A stretch of 6,189 bases of DNA, from positions 1 to 6,189 of the forward strand of contig CALJCU010000432.1 of assembly GCA_938023885.1 (NCBI GenBank), read 5' to 3'. The stretch is from an uncultured Prevotella sp. (lineage in GTDB: Bacteria; Bacteroidota; Bacteroidia; Bacteroidales; Bacteroidaceae). This document shows positions 5,623 through 6,189 of the stretch, piece after piece. The translations under genes and the position numbers were made by a program. Below the pieces are notes generated by a model, which made no database searches, had not been told where the DNA came from, and saw only the letters and a list, made by a program, of their open reading frames with translations. How positions within the stretch are numbered: position 1 is the stretch's first letter; each line of letters begins with the position of its first letter.

Positions 5623-6189
5623 TCACGACGCAGCCTTGAGTCCCATCCTTGCCTCCACGACATTGACGACATAGTCGCCAAGCTTTTCGCATTCCTGGAT
5701 GATGTCCATATACATCGTGCCCGAAGCGTAGTCGTACTGATGATTGTTGATATCGTTGAGGTTCTCCGAGCGCAACTGGTTACGGTAGTTATTGATCTCA
5801 TTCTCAATGTTGAACGTGCGGGTTGCGTTGAGGTCTTCCTTGTGGCCTTTGAGCAGCACGTTCATTTGCGTAAGTGCGTCGTCCACTAACTCGAACATCT
5901 GGTGGATGTGATCGTACTGGTGCTCGTTGAAGTCCTCCTTCGAGTTGAATTTGCGGTTGATGGTTCTGCCCATGTTGTTGCAGGAGTCACCGATAGATTC
6001 CAGTTCTGAGATTTGCCGCAGCATGGAGCGGATCTTTCCCTTTGTCTCGTCGGAGAGGTGGGCATTGCTCACCTGGTCAAGATATTTGGCAATTTCTATC
6101 TCCATGTTGTCGGCGATACTCTCGTATTTCTCAATCCGAGAGAACAGTTTGACGAAGTCGTTGGCATCCTTAGTGTTGAGCAGTTCACG
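5623..6189 (-). CDS. C-terminal PhoU-like domain of a probable Na/phosphate cotransporter (5' end outside window)
   Basis: The frame is open from the right edge to TGA at 5623-5625, giving 188 visible residues. It is helical and charged, with two PhoU-type metal-binding motifs of the ExxxD kind, EKYESIADNMEIEIAKYL and SELESIGDSCNNMGRTI, then a long helix pair ending EKLGDYVVNVVEARMGLKAAS. This matches the cytosolic regulatory tail of Na+/Pi-cotransporter (NptA/YjbB-like) proteins, whose membrane part would lie beyond 6189. A free-standing PhoU protein is the alternative; the continuous open frame beyond the internal ATG at 6105 shows that ATG is not the start. Two TGA codons in a row end the gene (5625-5620), and the outer-membrane remnant follows with no spacer in the same frame. 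Confidence 0.8.
   Translation of the reverse strand, partial: RELLNTKDANDFVKLFSRIEKYESIADNMEIEIAKYLDQVSNAHLSDETKGKIRSMLRQISELESIGDSCNNMGRTINRKFNSKEDFNEHQYDHIHQMFELVDDALTQMNVLLKGHKEDLNATRTFNIENEINNYRNQLRSENLNDINNHQYDYASGTMYMDIIQECEKLGDYVVNVVEARMGLKAAS

Overview
The window looks like chromosome from a member of the Bacteroidota, most likely Bacteroidales and Prevotella-like. The pointers are Bacteroidota-type promoter boxes (TAnnTTTG) upstream of a tRNA gene and near a helicase start, a membrane fusion protein with the N-terminal style seen in this phylum, a scrap of a BspA-like surface protein, and no clear Shine-Dalgarno sites. Genus is inference.

Left half (1-3340, + strand) is accessory in character. 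It opens with the 3' end of an unidentified gene (possibly a LanC-like peptide-modification enzyme, weakly supported). Next comes an apparently intact peptidase-containing (C39) ABC exporter, then a very short HlyD-type membrane fusion protein overlapping it by 4 bases (ATGA). Together these read as the export end of a bacteriocin/RiPP-like secretion operon: the exporter would clip a double-glycine-type leader and push the peptide across the inner membrane, with the HlyD-type partner in the periplasm. No precursor peptide is visible here. Directly after the HlyD-type gene is a C-terminal remnant of a BspA-like leucine-rich-repeat protein, then three copies of a 9-base repeat, then a strong bidirectional terminator.

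Middle (3349-3573): an 82-base tRNA-Leu(CAA) on the minus strand with its own promoter. Its 3' end points left toward the accessory genes, which is the geometry expected if an element once integrated at the tRNA 3' end.

Right half (3574-6189) is dominated by decay. A SWIM/SNF2-family helicase gene is broken into three pieces in three reading frames by two internal losses, removing the ATPase motif II/III region among others. A roughly 180-base stretch without a gene follows, with a hairpin and a short GC-rich tandem repeat. Then, on the minus strand, come an 80-residue C-terminal scrap of a probable outer-membrane beta-barrel protein and, immediately upstream of it, the C-terminal PhoU-like domain of a probable Na/phosphate cotransporter that runs off the window.

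The main message is a peptide-export operon beside a tRNA boundary, surrounded by gene remnants. No wholly new system can be demonstrated from this sequence alone; the most unusual items are the stripped-down HlyD-type partner and the concentration of internal deletions.
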